From: Prochlorococcus sp. AG-409-O23
GTDB taxonomy: Bacteria; Cyanobacteriota; Cyanobacteriia; PCC-6307; Cyanobiaceae
Length of the DNA: 64,000 nt
Direction of reading: 5' to 3'
NCBI GenBank assembly: GCA_003215355.1
Contig: QCKL01000004.1
Span: 37,810 to 101,809, forward strand
The notes beneath the pieces were generated by a model. The model worked only from the letters and a program-made list of their open reading frames with translations. It ran no database searches and was not told the DNA's origin. Numbering within the stretch: position 1 is the first letter of the stretch; the number at the start of each line of letters is the position of its first letter. This document shows, piece by piece, positions 1-11,011 of this stretch. A program made the translations under genes and the position numbers.

Positions 1-2
1 GT

Positions 3-665
3 GTCAATAAGGATGAGCAAAGAAGAAGGGTAATAAATGTCTTGTCTATTTTGCAAATTGAGGATTTGGCTAATAGGTTACCGGCGCATATATCTGGAGG
101 CCAGAGACAACGAGTTGCCTTGGCTAGAGCACTATTGAGAGATCCACTTGTCTATTTATTAGATGAACCAATGAGCAACTTAGATGCACAACTTAGAGAA
201 GAACTTCGACCAGAATTAAGAAGGATTATTCTTAACGGAGGCCAACCAGTTGTTTATGTTACACATGATCAACATGAAGCTATGGCTATGGCAGACCGTA
301 TAGCTGTTCTAAAGGATGGAATCCTAGAACAATTAGCTACACCAGAGGAATTATATAAAAGTCCAGCTTCTATATTTGTCGCATCATTTATAGGGCGTCC
401 CCAAATAAATTTATTAACTAATGAACCTAATATTACAACAGCTATTAGACCAGAAGATATATACCTCAGCAAGGAGGGCATCGAATCAAAACTAATCTAT
501 AAGGAATGGCTTGGGAATAACCAACTTTTACTTCTTGAAACACCTTTTGGAAAATTAAGGGTTTTATGTGAGGCAAATATTAGAATTTCAGATAATATAA
601 AAATCAATTGGTCAAAAGATAAAGAGCATTATTTCGATAGCAACAGTAAATTAAGAATTAACTGA
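3..665 (+). CDS. ABC transporter ATP-binding protein, MalK/UgpC-like (5' truncated by window edge)
   Basis: Frame open from base 3; signature HISGGQRQRVALARAL, Walker B VYLLDEPMSNLD, H-loop VTHDQHEA, C-terminal TOBE-like AIRPEDIYLS. Confidence 0.9.
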   Translation, partial: VNKDEQRRRVINVLSILQIEDLANRLPAHISGGQRQRVALARALLRDPLVYLLDEPMSNLDAQLREELRPELRRIILNGGQPVVYVTHDQHEAMAMADRIAVLKDGILEQLATPEELYKSPASIFVASFIGRPQINLLTNEPNITTAIRPEDIYLSKEGIESKLIYKEWLGNNQLLLLETPFGKLRVLCEANIRISDNIKINWSKDKEHYFDSNSKLRIN

Positions 666-986
666 CTTCCAAACATATTATTATCAGCAAATCATACACA
701 GTCTTTACGTAGAAATCTTCTAAGTCATGCCTCATTAATTTTAAAATCTTTTAATAAACCTTATTCTATAAGTATTAAATCTTCTATTCATTACTCTGAT
801 AAACAAAGCTTCCAAATGGCAGGTATCATGGATTTCTTAGATTCAACTAAAAGAATAGAAGCTACTGATGAAATTTAATTAACTTTGGGATCATCACTTA
901 AAGCAAATGCAGGACAACCTGCCAATTGGGAAAAAATCAAAGCATGAAGTCGCATAGCAATAGAAAGTCTTGACTTCTCAAAATGA
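666..986 (+). pseudogene. Decayed unidentified gene with two in-frame stops
   Basis: Single frame reads LPNILLSANHTQSLRRNLLSHASLILKSFNKPYSISIKSSIHYSDKQSFQMAGIMDFLDSTKRIEATDEI*LTLGSSLKANAGQPANWEKIKA*SRIAIESLDFSK*; stops at 876 (taa) and 945 (tga); terminal tga (984-986) overlaps the next gene's ATG (983-985). Confidence 0.5.
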
Positions 987-1327
987 TCAATAAATTACTA
1001 GGCTTTCTATATCGAACTAATTATGTGCACGCTCTCTCTCTCGGAACTTGGTTCATCCACATCACTACGTTATTCGAATGGATGCTGGCAATCGTTCTCG
1101 TTGTTCAATGGGGAATCTGGAAAGGCAACAAAGCAATGTCATGGCTTGCTGTCGCTATGCTTCCAAACTTGGCAAGTGCAATGGCTGCAATAACTTGGCA
1201 TATTTTTGATAACTCAGAAGCCCTGCAAGGACTAGTTGTACTGCAAGCTGCACTAACTATGATCGGGAATAGCTGCCTTGCAGTGGCTGCATGGAATCTT
1301 GTACGTATTGAAGGCCAAAAATCATGA
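983..1327 (+). CDS. DUF2499 family membrane protein
   Basis: ORF; hydrophobic sequence MINKLLGFLYRTNYVHALSLGTWFIHITTLFEW; adjacent to DUF3593-like ORF and psaK. Confidence 0.75.
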   Translation: MINKLLGFLYRTNYVHALSLGTWFIHITTLFEWMLAIVLVVQWGIWKGNKAMSWLAVAMLPNLASAMAAITWHIFDNSEALQGLVVLQAALTMIGNSCLAVAAWNLVRIEGQKS

Positions 1328-1686
1328 GCCTATTAAGTCCAGAAGTCTTGTGGAATCATCTCAGCAGCATTGATCCTGGTCCTTTTTTCGTATTGTCACT
1401 GTTCCCTTATCTTGTATTCCTTTATTGGGCACAGAAAAGTGCATATATCCCAAAACTAGCCCTATGGGGGTTTCGTTTAACCCTCCTTTTTGTATTGATG
1501 ACAATCTTGTTCGCCATTTGGGCTAGTAAGGCCTATGGAGGTCAGCTGACAGACGTTGATCCGCTACATGGTGCTGCAGAAGCCTTCCTAACGCTTAGTG
1601 ATGCGCTACTGGTAGTGGGGTTTCTGAGGGTTGGAAATAAAAGAGTAGTGAATAACTCTTACGAGGCTGAAAAACTACGTGGTTAA
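1324..1686 (+). CDS. DUF3593 family membrane protein
   Basis: ORF overlapping the previous gene (ATGA); PFFVLSLFPYLVFLYWAQKSAYIP. Confidence 0.75.
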   Translation: MSLLSPEVLWNHLSSIDPGPFFVLSLFPYLVFLYWAQKSAYIPKLALWGFRLTLLFVLMTILFAIWASKAYGGQLTDVDPLHGAAEAFLTLSDALLVVGFLRVGNKRVVNNSYEAEKLRG

Positions 1687-1710
1687 TTCCGATTAATAAA
1701 GGAGAATAAA

Positions 1711-1995
1711 TTGTCTGTCGCTTCCACGATCTTCATGATCACTACCATTCTGGCTGCTACAGCCCCAGCAACGTTCCAATGGTCACCAAAGGTTGCTGTG
1801 GTGATGATCGCTTGCAATGTGCTCGCCTATGCCATAGCCAGGGCCAATATCGCGAAACCTAACGAAGGTTTTGAGATCCCAAACTCCCATTTTTATGGAG
1901 GAATGAGCCACGCATCAGTGGTCGCTGCCAACTGCTTAGGACATGTCTTAGGAATAGGCACAATACTTGGGCTTGCAGCTAGAGGTGTTTTCTAA
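1711..1995 (+). CDS. psaK: Photosystem I reaction center subunit PsaK
   Basis: TTG start; PsaK-like sequence with ...NSHFYGGMSHASVVAANCLGHVLGIGTILGLAARGVF. Confidence 0.85.
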   Translation: MSVASTIFMITTILAATAPATFQWSPKVAVVMIACNVLAYAIARANIAKPNEGFEIPNSHFYGGMSHASVVAANCLGHVLGIGTILGLAARGVF

Positions 1996-2016
1996 CTTCC
2001 CTTAGAGCAATTGCTT

Positions 2017-3231
2017 CTACCGCCAGCCAAAAACATACGGCAAAAGGCGAAGCCCATAACGTTCAAAGCGGTAATCAAAAAGCAGAGCGCTGAGATCCTC
2101 AGCGCTCACTTGGCTTGATAGTTCATCTATCAATCTGGCTATACGTGAATCTCCATTTATTCCGGATAATTCCGACCAAGTTCTTTTGGCGATTTTTCCG
2201 GATAGATTCCATCGCCATCCGAGCCTTTTTTTTAATAGGGGTTTGTACCTCATAAGAGCATCCATTTGATAGCCAATTTTTGGCTTAGCCTCAAAATATG
2301 ATTTGATAATGAGAGGCGCGAGAACTTCTGAGCTAGAGAGAGCATGCCTAATTCCCTCACCTCCAAGAAGATTAGCTGTACTTACAGAGTCTCCAACACC
2401 AATAATGCGACCTCGAATATGAGATTCACTTCTTTTAATAGTGCTACTAATTACTCCACCATGTTTATCCAAAACATTTAACTTATCTAAGTTTTGCTTT
2501 CTCATAAGCATCTTCAAAGAATTGTTTAATGAAGATGGTTGTTGATTTGTTGGTGGCAGAGAACAAACTCCTACTTTCAGACGGCTATTTGCCATTGGAA
2601 ATATCCATCCATATCCATATTTAACCAAGTCTGAACCAAAAATAAAAGTTATTTTCTTGCCCCACTTCTCATCTAATGTTTTATCCCCCTGAAGAATCCA
2701 CTCAATACCAAGTCCCTTTAAGAAATGATCATTACCTATAAATGAATATCGCCCAGGTTCGCCAATCAATGCACGGGAATGACCTGTTGCGTCAACTACC
2801 AATTCAGCTCTTCGAATAAATCTCTGACCGTTTGAATCCTTGAGATATACATCAACATTGTTATTGTTCAATGTCTTGAAAGCCTCAACATGGCAGCCAA
2901 GTAAAAACTCAACACCTGCTTTCTTAGCATTTTCCCAAAGCTTTCTTCTTAATATTGCAAAATCAAGGACTACTCCTAAGTCATTATTAGCTTGCCATTC
3001 ATGATGTTTACCATCAGGTCCAAGAATTTGCCAACTACTCCAATAAGAAGATACTGACTCAATTGGTATCAAGTGTTCTTTTACAGCATTAATTGGAAGT
3101 ACTGCACTAGAGAAAGCATTTTGAGAGGGCGAGCTAATACGCTCTACCAGAATTACTTTGAGACCTTGCTTAGCCAATGACTCAGCCAATCGAGCGCCTG
3201 CCGGGCCAGCACCGGCGACCAAAATGGTCAC
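2017..3231 (-). CDS. FAD-dependent oxidoreductase, geranylgeranyl-reductase-like family
   Basis: N-terminal dinucleotide motif VAGAGPAGARLAESLAKQGLKVILVER; GVGDSVSTANLLGGEGIRHAL FAD motif. Confidence 0.8.
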   Translation of the reverse strand: MTILVAGAGPAGARLAESLAKQGLKVILVERISSPSQNAFSSAVLPINAVKEHLIPIESVSSYWSSWQILGPDGKHHEWQANNDLGVVLDFAILRRKLWENAKKAGVEFLLGCHVEAFKTLNNNNVDVYLKDSNGQRFIRRAELVVDATGHSRALIGEPGRYSFIGNDHFLKGLGIEWILQGDKTLDEKWGKKITFIFGSDLVKYGYGWIFPMANSRLKVGVCSLPPTNQQPSSLNNSLKMLMRKQNLDKLNVLDKHGGVISSTIKRSESHIRGRIIGVGDSVSTANLLGGEGIRHALSSSEVLAPLIIKSYFEAKPKIGYQMDALMRYKPLLKKRLGWRWNLSGKIAKRTWSELSGINGDSRIARLIDELSSQVSAEDLSALLFDYRFERYGLRLLPYVFGWR

Positions 3232-3240
3232 TGAAAAAAC

Positions 3241-5181
3241 TCAGCTCTTAAGTGATGATTTAGCAGGAGACTGATTGCTTATTAAAGGATCTTGTACATC
3301 AAATCCAAAACGTTTTCGAATACTTTCGTTCATTAATGAAGGGGTCAATCCTAGTGCCTCCTTACTCTGATCTGGACTCGCGTGATCTACTAATTTATCA
3401 GGTATCCCTATCCGGAAAACAGGAACCAATAGATCCTGATCCACAAGAGATTCGGTAACAGCAGCTCCAAATCCGCCGGAAAGTGATCCTTCTTCCATAG
3501 TCACAACTTTCCCAATTCTTCTTGCTAATGGGTGAATTAGGGCCTGATCTAAAGGCCTTAGGAAACGTGCATTAATTACCGTAGATTCTATACCTGATTC
3601 TTTTAATAGCTTTGCAGTTTTTATAGCTGGAGGGACCATTGCGCCATAAGCAACAATTAACAAATCCTCTCCTTCCTGAAGAACTTCCCCTCTACCTATT
3701 TTTAAAGGTTCCCAGCCTTCTTCCATTAATGGGACACCTTCTCCTGAACCTCTTGGAATCCTCAATGCAGCTGGTCCATTGTGATTAAGACAAGTCACCA
3801 ACATTTGTTGAAGCTCGGATTCGTCCTTAGGTGCCATCACAGTGAAATTAGGCACCGCACGCAAATATGAAATGTCATATTGGCCTTGATGCGTTGGCCC
3901 ATCTGCTCCAACAATGCCAGCACGATCAAGAACGAAAGTCACAGGCAAGTTTTGTATGCCGACATCATGAATCACCTGGTCATAGGCCCGTTGCAAGAAA
4001 GTGCTGTAAATAGCAACAACAGGTTTCAATCCCTCACAAGCCATTCCAGCAGCGAGAGTGACTGCATGTTGCTCAGCAATTCCAACATCTATGTATTGCT
4101 CAGGAATGGCCTTTTGCAAAATATCCAATCCTGTTCCAGTAGCCATAGCTGCGGTAATTCCGACAACAGTTGCATCTTGCTCACATAATTTCACCAAGGT
4201 TTGTCCAAATACCTTGCTATAGCTAGGTGGTTTAGGACTTTTTGAAGGTAGAGACTTACCAGTGGTGAGGTCAAATGCAGACTGAGCGTGATAACCAACC
4301 TGATCCGCCTCTGCATATGGATAACCCTTGCCTTTCGTCGTAACTACATGTACAAGGACAGGCCCTCCAACCCTATGTGCTGTTTGAAAAGTACGAACCA
4401 TTTGAGATATGTCGTGTCCATCTACAGGACCCATATAAGTGAATCCAAGCTCCTCAAATACTGCCCCTACCTTTGGAACAGACAATCGCCTCATGCTTCC
4501 TTTAAGTGACTTGAGCTCTTCAGGTAGCTCGCCACCCATAAAAGGAAGATTCTTGACACTCTCTTGAACACTGTCAGAAATAAATTGCATAGGAGGGCTA
4601 TGCCGCATTCGATTCAAATAAGTCGAAAGCGCTCCAACAGGTGGAGAGATAGACATATCATTGTCATTAAGAACAACTAAAAATGGGGTAGTAGGTAGAT
4701 GACCGGCGTGATTTATTGCCTCCAATGCCATTCCACCAGTTAATGCACCATCACCAATTACTGCAACACATTTAAAATCTTCTCCTCTTCTATCTCTGGC
4801 AAGAGCCATCCCAAGGGCTGCAGAAATGGAAGTACTGGCATGGCCAGCACCAAAATGGTCAAAGGAGCTCTCAGCTCGTTTCAGATAACCAGCAACTCCC
4901 TTTTGTTGTCGCAAGGTATCGAAGTTCTCATACCTACCAGTAATTAACTTGTGCGGATAAGCCTGATGACCTACATCCCAAACCACTCTGTCAATATCAA
5001 GATCAAGTGTCTGGTATAGAGCCAGTGTTAATTCAACAACTCCAAGTCCAGGACCCAAATGACCACCACTTGTAGAAACGACCTGAAGATGACGCTCACG
5101 AATCTGACAAGCGATGTCCTCAAGCTGTTCCGTAGACAAGCCAAGAAGATCATTCGGATGGGTTAATTCGCTTAGACGCAT
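3241..5181 (-). CDS. dxs: 1-deoxy-D-xylulose-5-phosphate synthase
   Basis: Full-length; [64 protein letters not shown]. Confidence 0.97.
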   Translation of the reverse strand: MRLSELTHPNDLLGLSTEQLEDIACQIRERHLQVVSTSGGHLGPGLGVVELTLALYQTLDLDIDRVVWDVGHQAYPHKLITGRYENFDTLRQQKGVAGYLKRAESSFDHFGAGHASTSISAALGMALARDRRGEDFKCVAVIGDGALTGGMALEAINHAGHLPTTPFLVVLNDNDMSISPPVGALSTYLNRMRHSPPMQFISDSVQESVKNLPFMGGELPEELKSLKGSMRRLSVPKVGAVFEELGFTYMGPVDGHDISQMVRTFQTAHRVGGPVLVHVVTTKGKGYPYAEADQVGYHAQSAFDLTTGKSLPSKSPKPPSYSKVFGQTLVKLCEQDATVVGITAAMATGTGLDILQKAIPEQYIDVGIAEQHAVTLAAGMACEGLKPVVAIYSTFLQRAYDQVIHDVGIQNLPVTFVLDRAGIVGADGPTHQGQYDISYLRAVPNFTVMAPKDESELQQMLVTCLNHNGPAALRIPRGSGEGVPLMEEGWEPLKIGRGEVLQEGEDLLIVAYGAMVPPAIKTAKLLKESGIESTVINARFLRPLDQALIHPLARRIGKVVTMEEGSLSGGFGAAVTESLVDQDLLVPVFRIGIPDKLVDHASPDQSKEALGLTPSLMNESIRKRFGFDVQDPLISNQSPAKSSLKS

Positions 5182-5264
5182 GACCCGCCCAAAACCATTG
5201 CATTCAATCTACGGGTTTTTACCCACACTTCGAAAGAAATCTTGGCTAATAGCAAAGGCAAAGT

Positions 5265-6848
5265 TTGAAAACAACAAAATTCATGAATAGCGAGACTGAG
5301 GCTATGGACAACTATTTGCAAAGGATTCTAAGAGCTCGTGTCTATGACGTAGCGGCCGAGACCCCTTTAGACCACGCGAAAAACCTTAGCAATCGCCTAC
5401 AAAATGACATCTGGCTGAAGCGAGAAGATCTTCAGCCAGTCTTCTCATTCAAACTCAGAGGGGCATACAACCGAATGTCTCAACTAAGTAAAGAAGAGTT
5501 GAGAAGAGGCGTAATTGCATCAAGTGCTGGGAACCACGCCCAAGGAGTTGCATTAAGTGCAGCTCATCTTCAATGCAAAGCAGTGATTGTCATGCCAATC
5601 ACCACTCCAGCCATGAAAGTCAAGGCTGTTAATGCGCACAAAGCAGAAGTTGTTCTTCATGGAGAGACATATGACGAGTCATACGAGGAGGCCTTAAGGA
5701 TCAGCAAGAATGAAGGCCTGACATTTATTCACCCATTTGACGATCCTGAAGTAATAGCTGGCCAAGGAACTATTGCTATAGAAATTTTGCGGCAATGTGA
5801 GAAGCCGCCAGATTCAATCTATGTAGCAGTTGGTGGTGGCGGCCTAATTGGCGGTATTGCAGCCTATGTAAAGAGTCTCTGGCCAAAAGTTGAAGTAATT
5901 GGCGTTGAGCCAAGTGATGCAGACGCAATGACTAAATCACTATTAGCTGGTAAACGAATATCGCTAACCAATGTTGGGCTTTTTGCTGATGGAGTTGCTG
6001 TTCGGCAAGTAGGAGAGCGAACTTTCTCACTTGCCAAAAAATATGTAGACAAAATGGTCACCGTAAGCACAGATGAAATTTGTGCTGCAATAAAAGATGT
6101 TTTTGAAGACACACGCTCAATACTGGAACCAGCAGGAGCATTGGCGATTGCAGGAATGAAAGCAGATATTGCCAACCGTGAATTGAAGGACAAAAGACTA
6201 ATAGCCGTAGCTTGCGGAGCAAACATGAATTTTGAGCGGCTCAGATTCGTAGCAGAAAGATCTGAGTTAGGAGAAGAAAGGGAAGCAATGTTTGCCGTTG
6301 AGATTCCCGAAAATCCAGGCAGCCTTAGAAGACTATGTGAACTACTTGGGAATCGTAATCTCACAGAATTCAGCTATCGAATGGCAGATAGCAAAAGCGC
6401 TCAAATATTTATGGGGGTTCAAATTCAAGGTCCTAGCGATCGATCTGAACTCAAGAAGAGTTTCAAATCCTCAGGGATGTCATGTCTTGATCTAAGTGAT
6501 GATGAACTTGCTAAAGGGCATCTTCGTCACATGGTTGGGGGGAGACTTCCTGCCTCATCAAAAGAGTTGTGCAAAGGAGGTTGCAAGGAACTGCTTTATA
6601 GATTCGAGTTTCCCGAAAGGCCAGGTGCACTAATGCGATTTGTCAACACACTTCGGCCTGAATGGAGTATCAGCATCTTCCATTACCGCAATCATGGAGC
6701 TGATGTTGGGAGAATAGTTGTTGGAATTTTAGTCCCAGATAAGGAACTAGAAGCCTGGAACGACTTTTTAGAAGATCTTGGCTATCCAAGTTGGGATGAG
6801 ACCAAAAATCCTGCCTACAGACTCTTCTTAGGTGCACACTCTGTTTGA
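5265..6848 (+). CDS. ilvA: Threonine ammonia-lyase, biosynthetic (start may be 5304)
   Basis: PLP site SFKLRGAYN, SAGNHAQGVA, VGGGGLIGGIA; two C-terminal ACT-like regulatory regions. Confidence 0.95.
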   Translation: MKTTKFMNSETEAMDNYLQRILRARVYDVAAETPLDHAKNLSNRLQNDIWLKREDLQPVFSFKLRGAYNRMSQLSKEELRRGVIASSAGNHAQGVALSAAHLQCKAVIVMPITTPAMKVKAVNAHKAEVVLHGETYDESYEEALRISKNEGLTFIHPFDDPEVIAGQGTIAIEILRQCEKPPDSIYVAVGGGGLIGGIAAYVKSLWPKVEVIGVEPSDADAMTKSLLAGKRISLTNVGLFADGVAVRQVGERTFSLAKKYVDKMVTVSTDEICAAIKDVFEDTRSILEPAGALAIAGMKADIANRELKDKRLIAVACGANMNFERLRFVAERSELGEEREAMFAVEIPENPGSLRRLCELLGNRNLTEFSYRMADSKSAQIFMGVQIQGPSDRSELKKSFKSSGMSCLDLSDDELAKGHLRHMVGGRLPASSKELCKGGCKELLYRFEFPERPGALMRFVNTLRPEWSISIFHYRNHGADVGRIVVGILVPDKELEAWNDFLEDLGYPSWDETKNPAYRLFLGAHSV

Positions 6849-6887
6849 TCGAGGTATTTTGATTTATCCCAAGAACTAGGGCCTCAC

Positions 6888-7424
6888 ATGGCCATATCGT
6901 CAACTATCAAATCCAATGATGAGGGAGCTCTATTAATCTCTCTTCCAGCACGTCTAGAAGCAATTCTCTATCTCAAAGGCAGGCCAGTTAGCTTAAGAGA
7001 GTTGGCTGAGCTTTCTGAACAAACACAATCATCAGTTGAAGAAGCCTTGCTAGCTCTTATGGCTGGCTATGCACAAAGAGATACGGCTCTTGATATTCAA
7101 GAAAAAAATGGCCTATATAGCCTTCAACTTCGTAGAGGGTTAGGAGAACTTGTTCACAACCTTTTACCAGTTGATTTGTCAATTGCGACCTTGAGGACCC
7201 TTGCAACTATTGCATTAAAGAAAAGGATTCTCCAATCTGAACTAGTGGATTTGAGAGGGTCTGGAGCCTATGACCACATTAAGGAATTAGTAGCTCAAAA
7301 TTTTGTTGAAAGAAAGCGTCAAAGTGAGGGAAGATCATATTGGTTAACTCTTTCAGAAAAATTTCATAGAACTTTTTCTGTACTCCCTGATATAGGTTCT
7401 AGTGAGCCTCCTCAAGCAGCGTAA
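6888..7424 (+). CDS. scpB: Segregation and condensation protein B
   Basis: ScpB-like: LEAILYLKGRPVSLRELAEL ... ELVDLRGSGAYDHIKELVAQNFVERKRQSEGRSYWLTLSEKFHRTF. Confidence 0.85.
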   Translation: MAISSTIKSNDEGALLISLPARLEAILYLKGRPVSLRELAELSEQTQSSVEEALLALMAGYAQRDTALDIQEKNGLYSLQLRRGLGELVHNLLPVDLSIATLRTLATIALKKRILQSELVDLRGSGAYDHIKELVAQNFVERKRQSEGRSYWLTLSEKFHRTFSVLPDIGSSEPPQAA

Positions 7425-7447
7425 GCTCAAATTCCAAAACCCCTTCC

Positions 7448-7741
7448 ATGGAAATTCTTGCAACTGTTCTCCAAGTCCTTTCTCAAACACTACAGATTTA
7501 CTCTCTAGTGTTAATTATCAGAGTGCTCTTAAGTTGGTTTCCTAACCTTGATTGGGGGAATCCAGTGCTTAGTACTGTCAGCTCAATAACTGACCCTTAC
7601 CTAAATGTATTTAGAGGCATAATACCTCCTTTAGGGGGTATTGATTTATCAGCAATTCTTGCCTTTATGGCGATTAGCTTAATGCAAAATCTTCTTAATA
7701 CAGCTAGTCTTTCAATGCTTACAGGAGCACTTGGGTATTAA
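7448..7741 (+). CDS. YggT family protein (Ycf19-like)
   Basis: LIIRVLLSWFPNLDWGNPVLSTVSSITDPYLNVFRGIIPPLGGIDLSAI. Confidence 0.88.
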   Translation: MEILATVLQVLSQTLQIYSLVLIIRVLLSWFPNLDWGNPVLSTVSSITDPYLNVFRGIIPPLGGIDLSAILAFMAISLMQNLLNTASLSMLTGALGY

Positions 7742-7904
7742 ATTATTTCTTTTTAAGAAAAAAATTATCTTCAAGTAATATTTCCTAAAAAGACTATGAC
7801 CAAAGGAATACTAAATGCTAAACCCAGACATGGCCTAGGCAAAACATGCTGATTAATTATAATTAAATACTTTTAAAATAAATTTCTTGTACGCAAATAT
7901 ATAT

Positions 7905-8234
7905 TCACCTTAAATCTCCATCCCCAGATATTTTCCCTCTTTGAGCCCTGCTCTTTAATTTTGCCAAATTTTCTTGTGCAACATCCTCTAAGTCATATCC
8001 AAGCTCTGAACTTAGTTGTGCCACATACCAAAGCACATCGCCAAGCTCAAGCTTTAAGGCTTCACGAGAGCGCAAATCAAATTCACCATGATTATCTCTG
8101 ATTACCTTCTTAACCTTATCTGCGACCTCCCCAGCCTCTCCAGCAAGGCCAAGTGTCGGATAGATGGGGTTGTCTCCAGCCTTTGGATAAGTTGCAGTTG
8201 AACGCGCTTTGATTTGATACTGATTTAGGTCCAT
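7905..8234 (-). CDS. MazG-like nucleotide pyrophosphohydrolase
   Basis: GLAGEAGEVADKVKKVIRD and LKLELGDVLWYVAQLSSELG match the all-alpha NTP-PPase EExxE/ExxD pattern. Confidence 0.85.
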   Translation of the reverse strand: MDLNQYQIKARSTATYPKAGDNPIYPTLGLAGEAGEVADKVKKVIRDNHGEFDLRSREALKLELGDVLWYVAQLSSELGYDLEDVAQENLAKLKSRAQRGKISGDGDLR

Positions 8235-8277
8235 GATGAGTACTTAAGAACAATCAAACAATGCCAATGACGCCAAG

Positions 8278-9777
8278 ATGGTATTTTCCGCGATATCGAA
8301 AGTCCAGCCGATGACCAAGATAGATCTGACGCGAAGGACCAAGATCGTTGCCACGATTGGGCCAGCAACTGAAAGCCCTCAACGCATTGAAGAGCTCATA
8401 CGGGCTGGTGCAACGACATTTCGGCTCAACTTCTCACATGGAGATCATGAAGAGCACAAGAATCGAATTCAGACAATCAGAGCGGTTTCCAAAAAACTTG
8501 GAGCACATATAGGAATCCTTCAAGACTTACAAGGACCCAAAATCCGATTAGGTCGATTTAATGATGGGCCTATAACTCTTTCAACAGGAGACAAATTCTC
8601 ACTTACATCAAGACAAGTAGCTTGTGACAAAAACATAGCCACAGTTACTTATACAAGATTAGCGGAAGAAGTCTATTCAGGAAACAGAATATTATTGGAT
8701 GATGGACGTGTAGAGATGAGAGTTGAAGAAGTTGATAAGAAGGAACAAACTCTTCATTGTTTAGTTACAGTTGGAGGCGTGCTATCAAATAATAAGGGGG
8801 TTAATTTCCCGGATGTACAACTATCAGTGAGAGCACTTACTGACAAGGACCGTGAAGATTTAGCCTTTGGACTAAAGCAAGGAGTTGATTGGGTTGCATT
8901 AAGCTTTGTGCGTAACCCATCTGACATGAAAGAGATTAGAGCATTAATAAAAGAGCATGGGCACAACACTCCTGTAGTAGCGAAGATTGAGAAGTTCGAG
9001 GCAATTGATCAAATGGATTCAATACTTCCATTGTGTGACGGAGTAATGGTTGCAAGGGGAGATCTAGGAGTGGAAATGCCGGCAGAAGAAGTTCCATTAC
9101 TTCAAAAGGATCTGATTAGGAAGGCAAATAGTCTTGGTATTCCAATAATTACTGCAACTCAAATGTTGGACTCAATGGCCTCTAGTCCACGGCCAACAAG
9201 AGCAGAAGTTAGTGATGTAGCAAATGCGATCCTTGATGGAACTGATGCAGTAATGCTTTCAAACGAGACAGCAGTAGGTGACTACCCAGTTGAAGCAGTA
9301 AAAACTATGGCAACTATTGCAAGAAGAATTGAGCGTGACTACCCGCAGCGTCCAATAGAGAGTCATCTTCCATGCACAATTCCAAATGCCATAAGCGCTG
9401 CAGTTAGTAGCATTGCAAGACAATTGAATGCCGCAGCAATACTGCCATTAACTAAAAGTGGAGCTACTGCTCATAACGTAAGCAAATTCAGACCAGCAAC
9501 ACCAATCCTTGCGATAACAAGTGAAATAACAGTAGCGAGAAGGCTTCAATTAGTCTGGGGAGTTACGCCCATTCAGATTCCTAATCAAACAAGCACAAGC
9601 CAAACATTTACACTTGCCATGAGACTTGCAAAGGATATGGGTATACTTAAGGAGGGTGATTTAGCAGTAGAAACTGCAGGTACGCTAACAGGGGTGAGCG
9701 GTTCAACTGATCTTATAAAGGTTGGCATTGTTAGTAATATCGAAGGGGAAGATAATTCGAATAAAGCTATTAAATAA
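8278..9777 (+). CDS. pyk: Pyruvate kinase (start may be 8311)
   Basis: TRRTKIVATIGPATESP, FRLNFSHG, MVARGDLGVEMP, ATQMLDSMASSPRPTRAEVSDVANAILDGTDAVMLS. Confidence 0.96.
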   Translation: MVFSAISKVQPMTKIDLTRRTKIVATIGPATESPQRIEELIRAGATTFRLNFSHGDHEEHKNRIQTIRAVSKKLGAHIGILQDLQGPKIRLGRFNDGPITLSTGDKFSLTSRQVACDKNIATVTYTRLAEEVYSGNRILLDDGRVEMRVEEVDKKEQTLHCLVTVGGVLSNNKGVNFPDVQLSVRALTDKDREDLAFGLKQGVDWVALSFVRNPSDMKEIRALIKEHGHNTPVVAKIEKFEAIDQMDSILPLCDGVMVARGDLGVEMPAEEVPLLQKDLIRKANSLGIPIITATQMLDSMASSPRPTRAEVSDVANAILDGTDAVMLSNETAVGDYPVEAVKTMATIARRIERDYPQRPIESHLPCTIPNAISAAVSSIARQLNAAAILPLTKSGATAHNVSKFRPATPILAITSEITVARRLQLVWGVTPIQIPNQTSTSQTFTLAMRLAKDMGILKEGDLAVETAGTLTGVSGSTDLIKVGIVSNIEGEDNSNKAIK

Positions 9778-9781
9778 GAAA

Positions 9782-11011
9782 ATGTCTAAGAGAATTCCCA
9801 CATTAGAGATTGTAGGGATGGCTATCACAACCTTAAGGTGTAATAGATTAAGAAGCCTTCTTACTATGTTAGGAATAGTAATAGGGAATGCTTCAGTTAT
9901 TACTCTTGTGGGTGTTGGTAAAGGAGCTCAAAATCTTGCTAAGAATCAACTAAGTAATCTTGGGGCGAATGTTCTTTTTGTAGTACCTGGCAATAATGAC
10001 ACACGAAGAAGAGGCGTAGCATTCCCAAGAAACCTTGTCCTAGAAGATGCTGAAGCGATTGCTGAACAAGTTCCTACAGTAAAAAGAGTAGCTCCTCAAA
10101 TTACCTCTAGTGAGGTTGTTCAGTTCGGAGCAGAAAGCACAACAAGCTCAGTATCAGGAGTTACACCAAATTTTTTACCTGTCCGCAGTTTTGAGATCGC
10201 TAGAGGGCGTTTCATAAGTCCTCAAGATTTAAAAAGTGCCAGTAACGTTGTTGTTATTGGACCAGATCTAAGCAAAAAGCTTTTCCCTAGATCTGCTGAG
10301 CTTGGAAAGACTGTACGCATCAAAAACCAGAGCTTTCAAGTAATTGGAGTAATGTCTCCAAAAGGTGCAGTATTTGGTAATAACCAAGATGAAAATGCAT
10401 ATATTCCCTTATCCACAATGGTTAGCCGAATAACAGGAAGAGACAAAACATATGGAACAAGCCTTAGTTTCATTAGCGTAGAGGCAATAAATGATAGAAG
10501 TACAAGTGCAGCTAAATTTCAAGTTACAAACCTACTTAGACAGCGACATAAAATCCTAAGAGATGACGATTTTGCTGTTCGATCGCAAAAAGATGCATTA
10601 AAGATTGTAAGTACAATAACCGGGGGATTGACCCTAATGCTTGCAGCAATTGGTGGTATCTCTCTAATGGTTGGAGGAATAGGAATTATGAATATTATGT
10701 TGGTATCAGTAAGTGAAAGAACTGAGGAGATTGGATTACGAAAAGCACTTGGTGCAAGGAGCTCGGATGTCTTAACTCAATTCCTAGTTGAGTCTCTTAT
10801 TTTGGCGAGTTTTGGCGGTTTAATAGGAACTTGTGTAGGAATTGGAGCAGTAAGTGCAGTAGCTTTACTGACTCCATTGCCAGCATCAATTGGGATCCCA
10901 ACAATAATTACAACCGTTTCATTATCTGGAACCATAGGTTTATTTTTTGGTGTTGTCCCAGCAAGAAGAGCTGCAACACTTGACCCAATAGTTGCACTAA
11001 GAAGTTTATAG
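9782..11011 (+). CDS. ABC transporter permease, MacB/FtsX family
   Basis: LRSLLTMLGIVIGNASVITLVGVGKGAQ ... GGIGIMNIMLVSVSERTEEIGLRKALGARSSDVLTQFLVESL. Confidence 0.9.
   Translation: MSKRIPTLEIVGMAITTLRCNRLRSLLTMLGIVIGNASVITLVGVGKGAQNLAKNQLSNLGANVLFVVPGNNDTRRRGVAFPRNLVLEDAEAIAEQVPTVKRVAPQITSSEVVQFGAESTTSSVSGVTPNFLPVRSFEIARGRFISPQDLKSASNVVVIGPDLSKKLFPRSAELGKTVRIKNQSFQVIGVMSPKGAVFGNNQDENAYIPLSTMVSRITGRDKTYGTSLSFISVEAINDRSTSAAKFQVTNLLRQRHKILRDDDFAVRSQKDALKIVSTITGGLTLMLAAIGGISLMVGGIGIMNIMLVSVSERTEEIGLRKALGARSSDVLTQFLVESLILASFGGLIGTCVGIGAVSAVALLTPLPASIGIPTIITTVSLSGTIGLFFGVVPARRAATLDPIVALRSL

Noticed and set aside
269-481. 70-aa minus-strand ORF inside the ABC ATPase gene
   Set aside because: Shadow of a clearly coding plus-strand gene; no independent motif.
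3880-4509. Two plus-strand ORFs antisense to dxs
   Set aside because: Antisense shadows of a full-length conserved gene.
5864-6364. 166-aa minus-strand ORF
   Set aside because: Antisense to ilvA; composition is that of a reverse-frame shadow.
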